64,000 nucleotides of DNA. Origin: Parapedobacter defluvii (lineage in GTDB: Bacteria > Bacteroidota > Bacteroidia > Sphingobacteriales > Sphingobacteriaceae). The stretch is from contig NZ_BMIK01000006.1 of assembly GCF_014642075.1 (NCBI RefSeq), positions 677 through 64,676 on the forward strand, given 5' to 3'. Positions 17,583 to 26,573 of this stretch are shown piece after piece. The notes under the pieces were generated by a model. The model ran no database searches. It saw only the letters and a program-made list of their open reading frames with translations, and was not told the origin of the DNA. The stretch's first letter is position 1. Each line of letters opens with the position of its first letter. The translations under genes and the position numbers were made by a program.

Positions 17583-19142
17583 ATGGATGCCAATATTGTA
17601 CAGCTGTTTTACCAGGCAGCGGACCGCTATCCCACAAATACTGCCATCGTGGAAGGGTACCGCCAATGTTCATACAGGGAATTACGCTGGCAGGTGGACG
17701 CTACCGCCCAAACGTTGCTGGATGCAGGACTGCGCCGTGGTGATCGCGTACTGGTATTTGTGCCTATGGGAATTGCATTGTACCGCACGGTGCTGGCGTT
17801 GTTCCACATCGGTGCTACGGCTGTATTCGTAGACGAGTGGGTAAACCGCTCCCGGCTGGAACGGTGCTGCAGCCTGGCGGATTGCCGCGGATTCATCGGT
17901 GTGTTCAAAGCGCGTCTGTATGCCTGGTTCTCTCCGGCATTGCGAAAGGTGCCCATCCGGCGTGGGACGTCATTGCCGCGTCTACATGCCGATCGGCCGG
18001 TTCCGCCCACCACGGTTCCGCGGGAGGCTGTTGCCTTGATCACGTTCACCACGGGCAGTACCGGTACACCCAAAGCTGCCAAACGGACCCACGGCTTCCT
18101 GCATGAACAATTCCGGGCACTGACCGAAACGCTGTCTCCCCAGCCCGGGGAAGTGGATATGACGGTGCTGCCCATCGTGTTGTTGCTCAATTTGGGGGTG
18201 GGAGCCACTTCGGTGATTGTACCCTATAAACCGGGTAAAACCGGCAGCAGTAGCGTTCCAAAAATATGGAGGAATCTTAACCATCAGTCCGTGAGCCGGA
18301 TAACAGCTTCACCCTACTTTATCACGTTACTTGCTGATTTTGCCGTAAAACGGAGAGAGGAGCTGCCTAGCCTGGAAAGGATCGTAACCGGTGGCGCTCC
18401 CGTGTTTCCAGATGAAGCGCAACGGTACCGGCGTGCTTTTCCGGGTACGGCGGTCGAGGTGGTGTACGGATCGACCGAAGCAGAACCTATCAGTTCGGTC
18501 TCTGCGAAGGCATTGGTTACCGCTGGAACTCCGACAAGGGGGCTGCTGGTCGGCCGTATCTATGCAGGTGCCGAGGTACGGATCATTGACATCCACGACG
18601 GTGAAATTCATGGTCAGGATATTGCTGCCTTTGAACAGCTCCGGATGGCCGACGGCGAAATCGGTGAAATAGCAGTGGCAGGTGCCCATGTACTTACGGC
18701 CTATTTCAACAACGAAGAGGCATTGCGGCGCAACAAGATTTTCGTGGATGGAAAATGCTGGCACCGCACGGGCGACAGTGGCTACATCGGGCCGGATGGC
18801 CAGCTTTACCTCACCGGTCGCTGTGATACACTGATCCGATGGAATGGGAAACTGATTTCCCCCTTCATCTGTGAATATGGGATGCGTTCCATTCCCGAAG
18901 TCCGGTTTGGAACCTTGATCCAGGTAGCTAACGGCCTGATGGCTGTAGTGGAAACAGCGCACAACGCGAATCGCAAACAGATCGCCAAGGCACTGCGCCA
19001 GATTGGCTTGCCCGATGATTTCCATATCCATTGGATGCGGCAGATACCCAGAGATCCCCGGCACCATTCTAAAATCGATTACGATGCGCTGAAGCGTTTG
19101 CTGAGTCAGTTCAGCAGTTCGTCGAACAGAATCGATACATAA
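17583..19142 (+). CDS. AMP-dependent acyl ligase (OleC/acyl-CoA ligase-like)
   Basis: 519 residues from the ATG at 17583, ten bases after the GNAT gene; a longer frame back to 17400 overlaps that gene and is rejected. The adenylation core motif FTTGSTGTPKAAKR begins near residue 154, then VVYGSTEAEP and the WHRTGDSGY block with the TGR hinge. The C-terminal lid is short. The pattern, including HRTGDSGYIGPDGQLYLTGR, recalls OleC beta-lactone synthetases and fatty-acid ligases. It should activate a carboxylic acid as an acyl-AMP for the cluster product. The last 37 bases overlap, tail to tail, with the TonB receptor gene. Confidence 0.85.
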   Translation: MDANIVQLFYQAADRYPTNTAIVEGYRQCSYRELRWQVDATAQTLLDAGLRRGDRVLVFVPMGIALYRTVLALFHIGATAVFVDEWVNRSRLERCCSLADCRGFIGVFKARLYAWFSPALRKVPIRRGTSLPRLHADRPVPPTTVPREAVALITFTTGSTGTPKAAKRTHGFLHEQFRALTETLSPQPGEVDMTVLPIVLLLNLGVGATSVIVPYKPGKTGSSSVPKIWRNLNHQSVSRITASPYFITLLADFAVKRREELPSLERIVTGGAPVFPDEAQRYRRAFPGTAVEVVYGSTEAEPISSVSAKALVTAGTPTRGLLVGRIYAGAEVRIIDIHDGEIHGQDIAAFEQLRMADGEIGEIAVAGAHVLTAYFNNEEALRRNKIFVDGKCWHRTGDSGYIGPDGQLYLTGRCDTLIRWNGKLISPFICEYGMRSIPEVRFGTLIQVANGLMAVVETAHNANRKQIAKALRQIGLPDDFHIHWMRQIPRDPRHHSKIDYDALKRLLSQFSSSSNRIDT

Positions 19143-22114
19143 TACATTCCCCCAACCGAAGGGTTGCCCCAACCGGTCGTGTATAACTTGCTGCCGATGT
19201 TGGTGCCGCCCAGTTTCACAATCGATTTAATGCTGGGAATTTTCTTGCTTACCTGGGCATCAAAGGTGGAGAATGCCGGAATCATGGACTGCCGGGCAAC
19301 GTTGATGGCCGGGGTGCCGATGGTTCCATTCCACAGAAATGCTGTCTGATGGCGGAACGTGAGTCCGAAGCCCCATCCGGTCCGTTGGATATCCCGATTG
19401 GAAAGCCCTACATTGAAGCGATATTCGGGCGAATTGAACGACGTGACAAACGAAGGATCCCGTTCGCGGATTTCGTCGTCGTTGAGCAATAAATTCTGGG
19501 TCACATTTCCCGTAACTGTAAATCCGCGACCGATCAGGTAATCCAATCCAATGCCCCACCCGGAGTTTTTGACGGTTTGGGGGGCGTTCAACGGCATGCT
19601 GTATACGTTGCGGCGGGTGGGATCTGCCAAATCTGCCAGGGATCCGTTCGGATCCTTTAGCTGTACCAGTACAGCGGCGCCCTCAAACGTAAGGAACCGA
19701 TTGTAGTAGTAAAACAGATCCACGAACAGCCGATTGTCGATGGCACTTTTGTAGCCCACTTCGTAGGTTTCTACCTTTTCCGGCTCCCACTCCTTGAAGG
19801 GATAGGGGGTGAGGTTACCGCTTTGAACATCCGACAGGGCATATACCGGATTATCAATCATGTTGTACCGTTCGCGGAACAGGGGTAATCCACCTACCAG
19901 CCGCGCCTGGGGAGTCAGCAGGTCGATGTATTGGTTTTGTGTGGTAGGAATACGGAATCCCCGTTGGAAGGATGCCCGGAAATTATGATTTTCAGCAACC
20001 GTAAGCACACCGGAAACACGGGGACTGAACTGCCCCTTGAAGTTTTCATTTTTGTCATAGCGCAGGGAAGCCGTAAGTTTGAATACATCGTTGAAGTTGC
20101 GTCCGGCCTGTACGTAGGCCCCGTATTCGCGGATGTTGAACTCCTCACCGTTATCCTGCAGAGCGAATAGCGTCCCTTCCGAATTGAGGTCATAAACCCG
20201 GTAATTAGCACCCGCAATCAATTCGATCACAGCCGGGTCTATCTGCCGTTTGAAGTTGTACATCGCTTCGGCGTGGTACATATTGGAGCGATCAAGGAAA
20301 TTGGCTCCGGAGGGGATGGCACGTGTTTTAATATCGGCGATCGTTGCGTCAAAGTCAGAACCACCCGGAAGGTACATGTCGTTTGCGGTCTCCAAAGCGG
20401 GGGCCATGGCGCTGCGCATCCATTCTTCACGATTCGCTCCGGCATAGCTATTGGCGGCTCCCCGGGCCGCCGCTATGGCGGCATCGTGGCCGGCGCCACC
20501 TTCCATAGCCTGTTGGTAGGCCATTAAAAATGCACCCGCGTATTGGGTATAGGCATTTTGAACAAACGCAGGCGCTCCGGCGCCGATTGCCGTTTGTAGA
20601 TAGCGTTGGCCCATCAGGCTGCCTAATACACCCAATGCATGGGCATCGCCGGAATTCTCGCGGGTGGTATATCCCCTTACAAAGAAGTTATCGCCCCGTA
20701 ATTCAGCCTTGTATTGCCCCATGGTGAAATTTTGGATGTTGTACCGGTCGGCCGCGGTATAGACCGTCGATCCTTTCCCCCAGTTGGCCTGGAGGATGGC
20801 CTCCACTTCATCGTTGATCCGGTAATGCAGGGAAGCATTCAGTTTAAGGCTCTTGGTCGGGTAATTGGTCAACTGTTGTTCGGAATAGCCCGGCGCGGGC
20901 TGGTAATACTGGGGCACCATGTTTTCGAAGATCGACAGTGTCTCACCGATCTGTGCCATTTGATCGGATCCCGCAATGAACTGTGGCAGCGTCTGGTTGC
21001 CGATCTGCGGAATCGGCGTTGTAAGAATAGCGCCCATAGCGGCCGAGCTGCCATCGGTTCCATCTCCCGGCATCCCATTGGCATACAGGATGTCGTAAAG
21101 ATTGGCGCCAACCTCACCGTACCAATTTACGCCGTCATAGGTGGGGTTTCCCTGTACATTGCCCACATTGTCGTTCAGATCGGTTCCATTGGTCAAACTT
21201 TGATCGCGGTAGTCAGTTGCCTGCCAGTCGTCGGCTGTGAGGTAGGAAACATTCGCCTTGATGGCAAACCGGTCGTTAAAAGCCTTGGCAAACCGCACCG
21301 CTACATCATAAAACCCTGTATTTTGTTGAGTGCGGTTGGCAGCACTCATTACCCCTGTTTTGACATAAGCGCTCAGCCCCTGGTATACAAACGGCGATTT
21401 GCTGTTCATCAATAAGAGGCCGTTAATGGCATTGGGCCCGTACAATGCCGATGCGGCACCGGGAAGGAGCTCCACACTTTCCACGTCCAGTTCTGACATG
21501 CCGACAACGTTGCCTACCGGAAAGTTGAGCCCCGGGGCCTGGTTGTCCATGCCGTCAACCAGTTGCACCAAACGGACGTTGCCATTGGAACCGAATCCCC
21601 GTGTATTTACAGACCGGAAGGTGAGCGACTGGGTACTCATTTCAACGCCTTTCAGGTTTTGCAAGGCATCGTAGAAGGTGGGCTGTGGACTCTCGCGGAT
21701 GCCCAGTACATTCAGCTTTTCAATGGATACCGGCGATTTCATTACATTTTCCTCGATACGGGATGCTGAAACGACAACCTCAGATGTCATAATGGATTGT
21801 TCTTCCAAGGTGATGGTCAAGTTGTCTGTGGCTTGGGTTACCGTAACTTCCTGTGAGTTATGGCCTATGGAAGATACGATCAAGGTGAAGGGTGGAGTAT
21901 CGTTGATACGCAACGTAAACCGACCCTCAGCATTGGTCGTGGTTCCGACTACCTTTCCCTTTACCTGGATGCTTACGCCAACCAGGGGAGTAGCAGCTGC
22001 ATCGGTTACAAGTCCTGAAAGGGTTGTCTGGGCAAAAGCCTGGGAAAAGCTGAAGTGAAGCGCGAACAATCCTATAAACCATCCGATACGCCTCGAGGTA
22101 ACTGGTCTTTCCAT
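19106..22114 (-). CDS. TonB-dependent outer-membrane receptor with CarboxypepD_reg domain
   Basis: 1002 residues; the ATG at 22114 is preferred because it opens a signal peptide (WFIGLFALHFSFSQAFAQ), whereas the ATG at 22207 would add 31 odd residues. Residues about 28-110 are a CarboxypepD_reg-like domain (LSGLVTDAAATPLVGVSI), followed by the plug (LLPGAASALYGPNAINGLLLM) and a large beta barrel with the FQRGFRIPTTQNQY segment; the protein ends in FDELLN. Takes up an unidentified ligand using TonB energy. An unusual Ala/Gly-rich stretch lies around 20380-20540. Converges with and overlaps the AMP-ligase gene by 37 bases; no SusD gene is adjacent. Ligand unknown; uptake of a cluster product is only a positional guess. 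Confidence 0.92.
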   Translation of the reverse strand: MERPVTSRRIGWFIGLFALHFSFSQAFAQTTLSGLVTDAAATPLVGVSIQVKGKVVGTTTNAEGRFTLRINDTPPFTLIVSSIGHNSQEVTVTQATDNLTITLEEQSIMTSEVVVSASRIEENVMKSPVSIEKLNVLGIRESPQPTFYDALQNLKGVEMSTQSLTFRSVNTRGFGSNGNVRLVQLVDGMDNQAPGLNFPVGNVVGMSELDVESVELLPGAASALYGPNAINGLLLMNSKSPFVYQGLSAYVKTGVMSAANRTQQNTGFYDVAVRFAKAFNDRFAIKANVSYLTADDWQATDYRDQSLTNGTDLNDNVGNVQGNPTYDGVNWYGEVGANLYDILYANGMPGDGTDGSSAAMGAILTTPIPQIGNQTLPQFIAGSDQMAQIGETLSIFENMVPQYYQPAPGYSEQQLTNYPTKSLKLNASLHYRINDEVEAILQANWGKGSTVYTAADRYNIQNFTMGQYKAELRGDNFFVRGYTTRENSGDAHALGVLGSLMGQRYLQTAIGAGAPAFVQNAYTQYAGAFLMAYQQAMEGGAGHDAAIAAARGAANSYAGANREEWMRSAMAPALETANDMYLPGGSDFDATIADIKTRAIPSGANFLDRSNMYHAEAMYNFKRQIDPAVIELIAGANYRVYDLNSEGTLFALQDNGEEFNIREYGAYVQAGRNFNDVFKLTASLRYDKNENFKGQFSPRVSGVLTVAENHNFRASFQRGFRIPTTQNQYIDLLTPQARLVGGLPLFRERYNMIDNPVYALSDVQSGNLTPYPFKEWEPEKVETYEVGYKSAIDNRLFVDLFYYYNRFLTFEGAAVLVQLKDPNGSLADLADPTRRNVYSMPLNAPQTVKNSGWGIGLDYLIGRGFTVTGNVTQNLLLNDDEIRERDPSFVTSFNSPEYRFNVGLSNRDIQRTGWGFGLTFRHQTAFLWNGTIGTPAINVARQSMIPAFSTFDAQVSKKIPSIKSIVKLGGTNIGSKLYTTGWGNPSVGGMYYVSILFDELLN

Positions 22115-22311
22115 GTGGTAAAATTTATAATGGTAGTATACAAGAATACGGAATATTTTGCGAGATGCAAAATAGACAACACATATTTTTCTGAGGGATT
22201 TTAACACTTTTTAACAGAACAGCTTTTTAAACTTTTTGCGGTAAACCCATTCTTATAACTACAAAGGACGGATGCTATTTATAGTATCCCACATAACGAA
22301 AGGAGCATATC

Positions 22312-22722
22312 ATGAGAAATGTAGCATTCATTACCCTATTGATTTCAGCCATGGCATTCACGGCTTTGGGTCAGGAACACCGGGCGCCGCGTCAGCCTAA
22401 GAGCGCCGAAGAAATAGCCAAGATACGTACCGATGAATTGACCGAAAGTCTCGGCTTGAGTAAAGAACAGCAAAAAGAGGTATATGCCCTAAACCTGGAA
22501 AGAGCAGAGAAAATAAAAGCAGCGCGCGAAGACCGGACGGCCAGAGGGGCAAAGATGCGTGAGGAAATGAAGGCCGACCGCGAGCGCCTGAATCAGATTC
22601 TTACGGAAGAGCAGCGCGAAATATTAAAGCAACAACAAGCCGACCGTGCCGAGAAATTCAAGGCCCGGCAGGAAGCTAAGAAAGACGGTAAGTTCAGGGG
22701 CAGCCGCAGCCGAAATAATTAA
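22312..22722 (+). CDS. Small periplasmic Spy/CpxP-like protein (DUF4890 type)
   Basis: 136 residues with a signal peptide (FITLLISAMAFTALGQ). The mature part is almost entirely charged helix, with RTDELTESLGLSKEQQKEVY and RERLNQILTEEQREILKQ, the two LTxEQ-type motifs of the Spy/CpxP class of periplasmic stress chaperones and metal-resistance proteins. A good ribosome-binding site (AAAGGAG) stands nine bases before the ATG. Monocistronic: a strong terminator follows at 22772. Likely induced by envelope stress, though no regulator is nearby. Confidence 0.85.
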   Translation: MRNVAFITLLISAMAFTALGQEHRAPRQPKSAEEIAKIRTDELTESLGLSKEQQKEVYALNLERAEKIKAAREDRTARGAKMREEMKADRERLNQILTEEQREILKQQQADRAEKFKARQEAKKDGKFRGSRSRNN

Positions 22723-22771
22723 AAGGGTTAGGTTAATTGTTCTATAGTTTTTTGGTTAAGTTTGATGATGA

Positions 22772-22807
22772 GCGCCCACTCCGCCTCTTGGCGGATGGGC
22801 GTTTTTT
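22772..22807 (+). terminator. Rho-independent terminator after the CpxP-like gene
   Basis: Stem CGCCCA-TCCGCC with GGCGGATGGGCG (22773-22785 and 22790-22801, one bulged C) followed by six T. It ends the transcript of the CpxP-like gene 34 bases before the next start codon, so the dehydrogenase gene must have its own promoter inside or very near this hairpin, or be read through. Confidence 0.9.
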
Positions 22808-22840
22808 CAGTATGTTTGCTCCGTACCAATACCATACCGC

Positions 22841-23686
22841 ATGCAGCATATCAGCGTTGTCGGGTCGGGCACCATGGGAAACGGAATTGCCCACGCATTT
22901 GCTCAATATGGGTTTGATGTGGCCCTGATCGATACCCAACCATCGGCGTTGGAAAAGGCAATTGCGACGATAGGTAACAACCTGGACCGCCAAATCAAAA
23001 AAGAAATCTTATCGGAAGCCGATAAAACAGGTATATTGGCCCGAATTGCTACGTATACTGATCTTGCCAGGGGTGTGGGAAAAGCCGATTTGGTTGTAGA
23101 AGCCGCTACAGAGAACGAATCGATCAAACTGGGAATATTCGAAGAACTGGATCGGTTATGTCCGAAACACACGCTATTGGCCAGCAATACATCTTCCATT
23201 TCCATTACCAAAATTGCTTCGGTCACGCACCGGGCCGATCGGGTAATCGGTATGCACTTTATGAATCCGGTTCCGGTGATGAAATTGGTCGAGGTGATCA
23301 AAGGATACGCTACGTCTGTTGAGACAACGAATACCATTCTATCACTTTCGAAGCGATTGGATAAAGTACCGGTTGAAGTAAACGATTATCCCGGATTTGT
23401 TTCCAACCGCATCCTGATGCCGCTGATTAATGAAGCCATCTATGCATTATACGAAGGAGTAGCCGATGCCGAAGCCATAGATACGGTGATGAAACTGGGA
23501 ATGGCCCATCCCATGGGGCCGTTGCAGCTTGCCGATTTCATCGGTTTGGATGTGTGCCTATCGATTCTACGGGTGTTGCATACGGGATTCGGCAATCCCA
23601 AATATGCACCCTGCCCATTGCTGGTGAATATGGTCGCGGCAGGCAAACTGGGAAAGAAAACAGGAAGTGGGTTTTATACGTATTGA
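22841..23686 (+). CDS. hbd: 3-hydroxyacyl-CoA (3-hydroxybutyryl-CoA) dehydrogenase
   Basis: 281 residues, the normal length for the short monofunctional enzyme. It oxidises 3-hydroxyacyl-CoA with NAD in fatty-acid or butyrate metabolism. The NAD-binding loop VVGSGTMGNGIAHAF is at residues 6-20; the catalytic His lies in GMHFMNPVPVMKLVE; NDYPGFVSNRILMP and the C-terminal LGKKTGSGFYTY are typical of the family. Stand-alone gene. I assign the class with confidence; chain-length preference cannot be read. Confidence 0.93.
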   Translation: MQHISVVGSGTMGNGIAHAFAQYGFDVALIDTQPSALEKAIATIGNNLDRQIKKEILSEADKTGILARIATYTDLARGVGKADLVVEAATENESIKLGIFEELDRLCPKHTLLASNTSSISITKIASVTHRADRVIGMHFMNPVPVMKLVEVIKGYATSVETTNTILSLSKRLDKVPVEVNDYPGFVSNRILMPLINEAIYALYEGVADAEAIDTVMKLGMAHPMGPLQLADFIGLDVCLSILRVLHTGFGNPKYAPCPLLVNMVAAGKLGKKTGSGFYTY

Positions 23687-23792
23687 TCCGGCTAAACTTT
23701 CCTTAAAAGAAATTATATTCCCCATACTTACTTCTCGCTCACCCCAACTGTATACCAAATTCACTTTTGACTCTGATTTAAGCCGGATTTCA

Positions 23793-23837
23793 TTCGGAGT
23801 TTGTTCGGAGTTTATTCGGAAGTTAACCGAATAAACT
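23793..23837 (+). repeat. 11-bp tandem repeat ending in a hairpin
   Basis: Three direct copies of TTCGGAGTTTG-like units (23793-23803, 23804-23814, 23815-23825) followed by an inverted copy, making a perfect 11-bp hairpin (23809-23819 with 23827-23837, 7-base loop). It sits in the 294-base gap between the dehydrogenase and the pseudouridine synthase. No T-run follows on either strand, so it is not a standard terminator. Apart from it and a short A/T-rich stretch, I see no gene in the gap. Confidence 0.7.
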
Positions 23838-23980
23838 AAAAGTAAAATAAAATGGATTATCATATTATGTTACAGTTAATAGTAGTTTTTGTATAGGTTT
23901 GGCTGGGGTTTAGGGAATGGCAGCAAAGGTCTGAGGAAGAAAAGTTGCATAAAACCACATTTTTACCTTAGTTTGCAACC

Positions 23981-24724
23981 ATGAAAGTGCTCGATGGCCA
24001 TGCAGCCAAAATCCCCCAGTTTGCCGACCTGATCATTCACGAAGATGACAATCTCATTGTGATCAATAAACCGCCGTTTCTGGCATCGCTGGATGAGCGC
24101 GAAGGGGGGGAGATGAGTGTTTTACGTTTAGCAAAGCGGTACCATGCCGATGCACAGGTATGCCACCGGCTGGATAAGGAGACTTCCGGTTTGTTAGTGA
24201 TCGCCAAGAATCCCGAAACCTATCGGCTGGTTTCCATTGAGTTTGAACGGCGGCGGGTGTCTAAAGTATACCATGCGATTATCGAAGGTACACATGTTTT
24301 CGAAGACCTACTGGTCGACTTGCCCATCCTGAATCTGGGCAATAAGAATGTAACAATCGATCGGGCCAATGGCAAGCGTGCAGAAACGTACTTTAAATCG
24401 CTGCGCTATTTCAAACATTATACACTGGTAGAATGCCGTCCGGTGACGGGACGTATGCACCAGATCCGTATTCACCTGGCTACGCAGCATGCAGCTATCG
24501 TGGGCGATACGCTTTATCGGGGTAAGCCGGTTTATCTTTCACAGATCAAAAAGCGCGGCTTCACCCTGGGAAAGGGGCAGGAAGAACAGCCCATCATGAA
24601 GCGGTTTGCGCTGCATGCACACCAATTGGATTTTGAGATAGCGGATACCGCTTATCACTTTGAGGCACCTTATCCAAAAGATTTTGCAACCCTGCTCCGT
24701 CACCTGGAAAAGTTTGACGATTGA
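23981..24724 (+). CDS. RluA-family pseudouridine synthase
   Basis: 247 residues. Converts uridine to pseudouridine in structured RNA (rRNA or tRNA). The catalytic motif HRLDKETSGLLVIAK with its Asp, the opening DDNLIVINKPP, the RRVSKVYHAIIEG strand and PVTGRMHQIRIHLA are all present. It has no S4 domain, so it belongs to the shorter RluA/RluC-like or YlyB-like branch. Which RNA position it modifies cannot be told from sequence. Confidence 0.92.
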   Translation: MKVLDGHAAKIPQFADLIIHEDDNLIVINKPPFLASLDEREGGEMSVLRLAKRYHADAQVCHRLDKETSGLLVIAKNPETYRLVSIEFERRRVSKVYHAIIEGTHVFEDLLVDLPILNLGNKNVTIDRANGKRAETYFKSLRYFKHYTLVECRPVTGRMHQIRIHLATQHAAIVGDTLYRGKPVYLSQIKKRGFTLGKGQEEQPIMKRFALHAHQLDFEIADTAYHFEAPYPKDFATLLRHLEKFDD

Positions 24725-24832
24725 TTTATACGTTAGCTGACAAAGATCATTTACAAGGAGGGTCTTTGTCACTCTTTATCCGTTGTGTATTGCGGATATT
24801 GGTCATGGTTCGCATCAAAACACAGCAAGATC

Positions 24833-25675
24833 ATGGCAACGCAATTTAAACGAATCGTATGTCCTTTCGATTTTTCGGATGCAGCGGTCAATGCGGCAAC
24901 GTATGCCGCCCATTTGGCTAAGGACACAGACAGGGAACTGCTGCTTATGTACATCCACCAGGAAGTTCTTTGGCAGGGTATCGCACCGATGGACGGAGGC
25001 GTTTTTGCCTACCAGAATGAATTGGCACTGGAGATGCCGGAACGGATGGATGTCTATGTGCAATCAATCCGGCAGTCCTACGGAATACGGTGTGGTTATG
25101 TTGCCAAGCGGCATGTCGAACATTTAGCTGTTGCACTGAGTGAGGAAATTGAAGAAGGAAATCCCGACCTGGTTGTGATGGGTACCGGCGGTGCAACATA
25201 TGGATCGTTGTTTAGCACCAACACTTATCAAGTGATCCGGAAAACGAGCCGTCCCTTGCTGATGATTCCCAAAGAATTGACATTCAGGCCGCTGCGCAAT
25301 ATCATTTACGCTACGGATTATTGCCCCAACGATTTTTCCCACATCAAGGGACTATTGAAATGGACGGAACCGTATAGCCCGCGGCTGACCATCCTCCATA
25401 TCAGTAAAAACGATAGCAGGCTGAGTGACGAATTATTCAGTTGTTTTCAGGATGTGCTTGAAGATGAATTTGCATCACGGCATACGATCCGATATAAACG
25501 TGTGATCGGAAACGATGTACCCGGTTTGCTTCACGAAGCGATGGAGGGATCGGATTTACTGGTGTTGCTGGCCAAGCAGTATAGTTTTTTTGAAAAGCTG
25601 TTTCACCGCAGCACCATCCGCAAGTTGAGTTTCATTGCCGGCTATCCCATCCTGATTTATCCGGATAAAGCGTGA
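24833..25675 (+). CDS. Universal stress protein, two-domain type
   Basis: 280 residues from the ATG at 24833, chosen because MATQFKRIVCPFDFSDAA is the usual UspA beginning; an upstream GTG-type start would add 16 unrelated residues. The first UspA domain ends in the nucleotide loop GTGGATYGSLFSTNT followed by SRPLLMIP. The second half (from LRNIIYATDYCPNDFS) is a degenerate copy lacking the glycine-rich loop. Two-domain stress proteins of this kind are common in Bacteroidota. Its stop is four bases from the converging DUF72 gene. Confidence 0.9.
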   Translation: MATQFKRIVCPFDFSDAAVNAATYAAHLAKDTDRELLLMYIHQEVLWQGIAPMDGGVFAYQNELALEMPERMDVYVQSIRQSYGIRCGYVAKRHVEHLAVALSEEIEEGNPDLVVMGTGGATYGSLFSTNTYQVIRKTSRPLLMIPKELTFRPLRNIIYATDYCPNDFSHIKGLLKWTEPYSPRLTILHISKNDSRLSDELFSCFQDVLEDEFASRHTIRYKRVIGNDVPGLLHEAMEGSDLLVLLAKQYSFFEKLFHRSTIRKLSFIAGYPILIYPDKA

Positions 25676-25679
25676 TGGG

Positions 25680-26558
25680 TTAAAATAATTTCCCATTCGG
25701 GCCCCGTACGCTAAGCCCGAGTGTTTTATTGAGCTGGTCGATAAAATACGTAGATAAGAGCGGGGATTCCACTTCGATGTTTTGATGAACGAAGAAGTAC
25801 AGCGATTGCAGCCCCGCTTCGCTCCATTCTTTGATACGTGCCACCCAGTCATCCAGCCGGTTCTTATCAGTCGGATGATTGGCCCCTACATACCGGATAA
25901 ACGCCGATGGCGTGGTAAGCCGCATGTGCAACATATCGCGTCGGCCCGCCGTATCCACAATCACGTTGGCAATCCCTTCGTGTTCCAGCAACGTCCAAAG
26001 CTGTTCGCGCACCTGTTTATCTGCAAACCAATCGGCATTTCGCACTTCCAAAGCCAAAGGAACCGATTTGGCGAACTTCTTAACAAAGGCCGCCAATCGG
26101 TCAAAGTCCTTGGGTTTGAAATTGTCGTGCAATTGGAGAAAACTTACACCCAGCTTCTCTTCAAACAGGGCGATGGCGTCACAAAACGCCGTCATCTTGT
26201 CGTCTACATTCAACAGCCTTCCGTAGTGGCTAATGGATTGGGGCACCTTGGGAAAAAACTTGAAGTCGGCCGGCGTCTTTGCTTTCCAGGTTTCTACCTG
26301 TGCTTTATCGGGCGAGTTGTAGAACGTGCCGTTCAGCTCGATGCTGTTAAACTGGGTGGCGTAATACGTAAGTTCATCTTTGGTACCCCGCGGATAAAAA
26401 CCTTTGAGGTCCTGTTTGTTCCACTTGGCACAACCTACATATACCTCCAGATCGCCTTTTTTCTTTTTGTGCTTGCCCAGCAAGGCGAGGGTATCGGGAT
26501 GGGTGGGAGGCAGTGTGAAGTCAATGGCTTCCGGGTTTTCTACGCTTCCGAATTTCAT
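25680..26558 (-). CDS. DUF72 (YecE-like) protein
   Basis: 292 residues with a TIM-barrel-like pattern. Typical family blocks are VYVGCAKWNKQDLKGFYP near residue 38, FNSIELNGTFYNSP, the FKFFPKVPQSISH strand and LALEVRNADWF. DUF72 proteins are widespread but their reaction is unproven. A 37-residue N-terminal stretch precedes the core. It lies 15 bases downstream of purH on the same strand and may be co-transcribed with purN and purH. Confidence 0.9.
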   Translation of the reverse strand: MKFGSVENPEAIDFTLPPTHPDTLALLGKHKKKKGDLEVYVGCAKWNKQDLKGFYPRGTKDELTYYATQFNSIELNGTFYNSPDKAQVETWKAKTPADFKFFPKVPQSISHYGRLLNVDDKMTAFCDAIALFEEKLGVSFLQLHDNFKPKDFDRLAAFVKKFAKSVPLALEVRNADWFADKQVREQLWTLLEHEGIANVIVDTAGRRDMLHMRLTTPSAFIRYVGANHPTDKNRLDDWVARIKEWSEAGLQSLYFFVHQNIEVESPLLSTYFIDQLNKTLGLSVRGPNGKLF

Positions 26559-26573
26559 GATTGGTTTTCCTTC

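Noticed and set aside
18327-19172. 281-residue minus-strand frame opposite the AMP ligase
   Set aside because: Antisense to a well-supported gene; the true minus-strand gene here is the TonB receptor in another frame.
20714-21415. 233-residue plus-strand frame within the TonB receptor
   Set aside because: Antisense shadow without motifs.
24739-24770. GACAAAGA...TCTTTGTC inverted repeat
   Set aside because: Only 8 bp with a 16-base loop and no T-run; too weak to call a terminator or riboswitch.
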